From Gracilaria domingensis (lineage: Eukaryota; Rhodophyta; Florideophyceae; Gracilariales; Gracilariaceae), in assembly GCA_022539475.1 (NCBI GenBank), contig VCMS01000440.1, forward strand, positions 1 through 30,695: 30,695 nt of DNA, given 5' to 3'. The notes below the pieces were generated by a model that saw only the letters and a list, made by a program, of their open reading frames with translations, ran no database searches and was not told where the DNA came from. Numbering within the stretch: position 1 is the stretch's first letter; each line of letters opens with the position of its first letter. A program made the position numbers and the translations under genes. Positions 28,223 to 30,695 of the stretch are shown here, piece after piece.

Positions 28223-29390
28223 ATGGCTTCACAAAAGCACAGCAACGCGGACGACCGGGAGACGAAGGGATCCCAAACACTCCCGCGATATTGTATTGAC
28301 GTTGCTAAGCGCAAGAACCCTCCGCCTGCCACGACCCGAAGAAGTACTCGACGACGAGCTCCCCGTGTCGGGCTTATTGGAAAGAAATCTAGTTCGAAGT
28401 CAGCACTGCGGGCTTCGAAGACAAAACCGAAACCGAAGCTGGGTGTTAGTACGACCACAACAGAAGTGACAGAGAGCGAAGTAGTGTTACCACATCACAG
28501 CTCAATGGAGGGCGGGTTACACGACACATGGCTGCAGAGAAAGTGCCAAAAATAATCGATGATGCGAATGTGGAAGAAAATGGTACAGACAGACGTACGA
28601 GAGCGAAAGGAACACGGACAAGAAATTTGAGAAACAATGTCATCGAAGAAGAGTTGGAGAGACATGAAAAAGCAATCTCACCTGGTAGGACGAGGCGCAT
28701 TACAAAGGATTCCATTCAACCTCTACGTAGTAGGTACGAAGAAGAAGCCGATGATATACAGCCCACTGTACGTGCGCCGGCGACATCGCGAAGGGAGATG
28801 AAAAACCGGGAACGACTCCATTCAAGCCGATCATGATAGTGACGAGGAAGAAAGTCGATGTAATATGCAGTCCTCTGGAACGTCACCCGCACCGTCGAGG
28901 AAGAATTTCCGGAATGGGAACGATTCCATTCATCCCGAACGTCGTACGAACGAGGAAGAAGTCTACGAGATAGAGCCTGCTCTTCGTACGGTCGTACCAT
29001 CGCAGAATAGGTTCAACCAAATGAGATGGAAGGGTTAGACCTCGATTTCCTTTGCCGAGATGCGTAGGGAACGGACAGAGGTGGGGTCAGACTTACCAAA
29101 AGAGACATGGAACGAAAGGGGTCGTAATGTGGCAGGTCGCCGGAAAATTAAACGTACGCTTCCATCTCGTGCTCTTGCTGGTGTTAGACGAAGAAGTGGA
29201 AGAGGATGAAGCCTAACGCCACTCTACGAGCTGTGGACAGATCGAGACCTTGAAAAGCGGTCTCTTTCCGATAAATGAGATAATCGAAGTCTGAAGATGA
29301 CCGTAAGAATAGCACAGAAAAAGCGTGACGAACTAGAGGGAAGGTGAAGGAGCAAGATGTTTAATAAACCACTTTCGAAGGGACACTGAA
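28223..29390 (+). pseudogene. Basic repeat protein, broken
   Basis: ATG 28223 (atATGGC) starts a basic Thr/Arg/Lys/Pro-rich segment (TTRRSTRRRAPRVGLIGKKS, KTKPKPKLG) resembling AT-hook or nuclear-localisation-like tails. At about 28540 the reading passes to the next frame (KIIDDANVEENGTDRRTRAKG), and from about 28805 (A5 run) returns to the first. Between 28690 and 29015 lie three repeats of about 105 bp encoding '.DSI.P.R.R..EE....I.P..R....SR'. Further readable sequence with TAG and TGA stops (WNERGRNVAGRRKIKRTLPS, LYELWTDRDLEKRSL, KKRDELEGR) runs to about 29390. Stops fit C-to-T changes. A DNA- or chromatin-binding role is suggested only by charge. Confidence 0.4.
28690..29015 (+). repeat. 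Three protein-coding repeats of about 105 bp
   Basis: Units near 28694-28800, 28801-28908 and 28909-29014 share gga(t/a)cgatTCCATTCAt/aCC, then an acidic gaagaagaa block, then c(c)aTCGcg/TCGagg. They encode about 35-residue units with a central EEE. Confidence 0.65.
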
Positions 29391-29724
29391 GCGAGAGCAA
29401 CACGGAGGAGCATGATTCGCACAGAGGAAGAAAAGATACGAATTGATTGAACGACCGTATGTAGGGTAAGCGAAACAGATTTTACGAGCCATACTGGGAT
29501 ACCGAAAAGACGAGACAAGGGGAATTGTGCTTCGAGATGGAGTCACCGGCGAGAAAACTGGTGAGAATCGAAGGTGAGACACTCGGACCTGAGACAGTTA
29601 GCAGTGTCTGGTCGTTGATGGAAAGAAGTTTCACGCTGTCAATGGAGGTACCGCGATGAATGAGAGCGTAACTCATCGATTACGTTACGTCATAACTTGC
29701 TGATGCAAATCGTGGAACGAGGTA
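29391..29724. other. Decayed coding, not assigned
   Basis: Short plus-strand pieces such as RKLVRIEGETLGPETVSSVW look protein-like but cannot be joined into a gene without guessing. The minus-strand frames here are shadows. Confidence 0.3.
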
Positions 29725-30264
29725 ATGAAACGCTGCGTTGGTATCCATCTGGGAAATGAAAGAAGAATAGACTGCATTGACAGCGGAACCAGCACATTTG
29801 CTACGGGAAAGTTGAGCATCTTGAGCGATGCGTGGGATTGGAAAACGCCATGCGAAAGAGAAGTTGTTGATGAGCAGGGTTATGACTTGTTGTGGAGAAC
29901 AACATCTCTGCTAGGAGAGGAGCATATACCTAAACCACGGAGGAACTACGGAGAAGCTTCTGCCGCTAGATTGCAGAAAGGGTGAGATTCTCTCCACATG
30001 GAGAACATCCAAAATATGAGAACATATCATTTTCCGGTTCAAAATGCTGTGCGAGACAGAACAACCGCAAGACTTGCAGTTAGAAACGTTCTAAGCGCTA
30101 CAGTCTTTACGGGGAGTTCTGCTCTTACGAGTGAGACCAAAATGATTCGAGAAGCAATTGCGGAGACAAGGACCCAGGATGACAACAATAGTGGCAAAGT
30201 TGAGCCGTCTAGACGCCTTGATCCGCCAGTTTTCGAGCTGCAGAGTCGAAGGAGGCTGGAGTAA
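29725..30264 (+). pseudogene. Unidentified protein remnant
   Basis: One plus-strand frame covers 29725-30264 with a single TGA at 29983-29985. The first part (TFATGKLSILSDAWDWKTPCE, REVVDEQGYDLLWRTTSLLGEEHIP) has a protein-like distribution of aromatic and acidic residues. The second part (RTTARLAVRNVLSATVF) is more basic. No family recognised. Its strand and position make it a further gene of the cassette; it may continue past the window edge through the broken frames to 30695. Confidence 0.3.
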
Positions 30265-30695
30265 AAAGCAGGTTTGTTCTTCCAACCTTTTAGGAAGATA
30301 TGTTTGCACAGGCGGTGGAAAGTATACGATGCTGCACGAATGAAAATGAGCAGAAGTTGGAACGGAGTTCAGGAACGGCTCAATGGCTCAAGATCCAGCC
30401 CAATAGAGTACCATGACCCCTTAGGAAACTCGTCGGCATACTGCGATTGACGGCGTCTAGAAGAAAGCTATATCTAGCTGTTCGAGAACATGTAATTCAT
30501 GGAAATATTACGCAAGAACATCTTGGAGCCGTATTGGATTAGCTCTATATGGTTTGTGACCCACGATCGCGTAAAACTCTCGCTATAAGAGCAATCTATG
30601 AATCCGAGATGATAATTGACCGATTGTAATCGAATGTCTCGCGAACAAAGTGAGGAAAACGAGAGGGGGAGTGGTAGACGTGAGCACAGATGAAA
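30265..30695. other. Window edge, no supported gene
   Basis: Short frames only; possible continuation of the preceding decayed coding. The right boundary of the cassette is not inside the window. Confidence 0.35.

Noticed and set aside
1..30695. tRNA, rRNA and CRISPR arrays
   Set aside because: No cloverleaf-like, rRNA-like or regularly spaced direct-repeat pattern was noticed on either strand; a covariance-model search would be needed to exclude a single tRNA.
21323..30695. Clear assignment of the cassette to a giant-virus insertion
   Set aside because: ParB-like, methyltransferase and SET genes would fit, but no capsid, packaging ATPase or polymerase gene is visible in the window, so a viral origin stays only one of several options.

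Overview
The window reads as nuclear DNA of a eukaryote. It carries fragments of RNA polymerase III and bromodomain genes, a GT34-like glycosyltransferase, a PIF/Harbinger remnant, a pogo-like transposon and a Ty3/gypsy polyprotein. Few convincing introns are visible. To my eye the transposon families resemble those of oomycetes and red algae, but the lineage cannot be fixed from this sequence. Almost every recognisable gene is broken by stop codons or frameshifts, so most of the window is decayed mobile DNA and gene fragments.

Layout. (1) 1-5700: an old Ty3/gypsy element on the minus strand, with protease (about 3.7 kb), reverse transcriptase (2.3-2.9 kb), RNase H (1.5-1.8 kb) and integrase (1.1-1.4 kb) in scattered frames. 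(2) 5.7-7.4 kb: nothing recognised. (3) 7.4-11.4 kb: four unrelated broken cellular genes, all on the minus strand: a coiled-coil protein, a GT34-like glycosyltransferase, an SPFH/Band-7 protein and an RPC2 fragment. (4) 11.65-12.76 kb: a frameshifted PIF/Harbinger transposase. (5) 13229-15223: a structurally complete pogo-like transposon with 27-bp terminal inverted repeats and a TA target duplication; its transposase is broken. (6) 15.3-17.75 kb: a bromodomain gene remnant, a degenerate 56-bp minisatellite and a proline-rich reading frame.

(7) 18.4-30.7 kb is the most unusual part. Two long coding regions diverge from an intergenic region holding a near-perfect palindrome with 67-bp arms (25530-25671). 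The minus-strand one (25142 to 21323) encodes, in order, a disordered leader, a ParB-like domain, a helical/basic segment and a 2-oxoglutarate/Fe(II) dioxygenase-like domain. The plus-strand one (about 25.73 to 27.66 kb) encodes a beta-class N6-adenine/N4-cytosine DNA methyltransferase followed in the same frame by a SET domain. Around them lie a multi-pass membrane protein, a coiled-coil protein with nuclear-localisation-like stretches and a basic protein with repeats of about 105 bp. Together they look like a mobile or virus-derived epigenetic cassette: a DNA methyl writer, a possible oxidative eraser, a ParB-type DNA-binding module and a histone-methyltransferase-like module.

Decay pattern. 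Many in-frame stops in this cassette can be explained by single C-to-T changes (CAA, CAG or CGA to a stop). The dioxygenase HxD histidine is a TAT tyrosine, which is also one C-to-T step from CAT. Several frameshifts sit in homopolymer runs. This suggests deamination-type decay combined with indels, or with assembly errors. The copy here is probably dead; intact relatives elsewhere would reveal the system.
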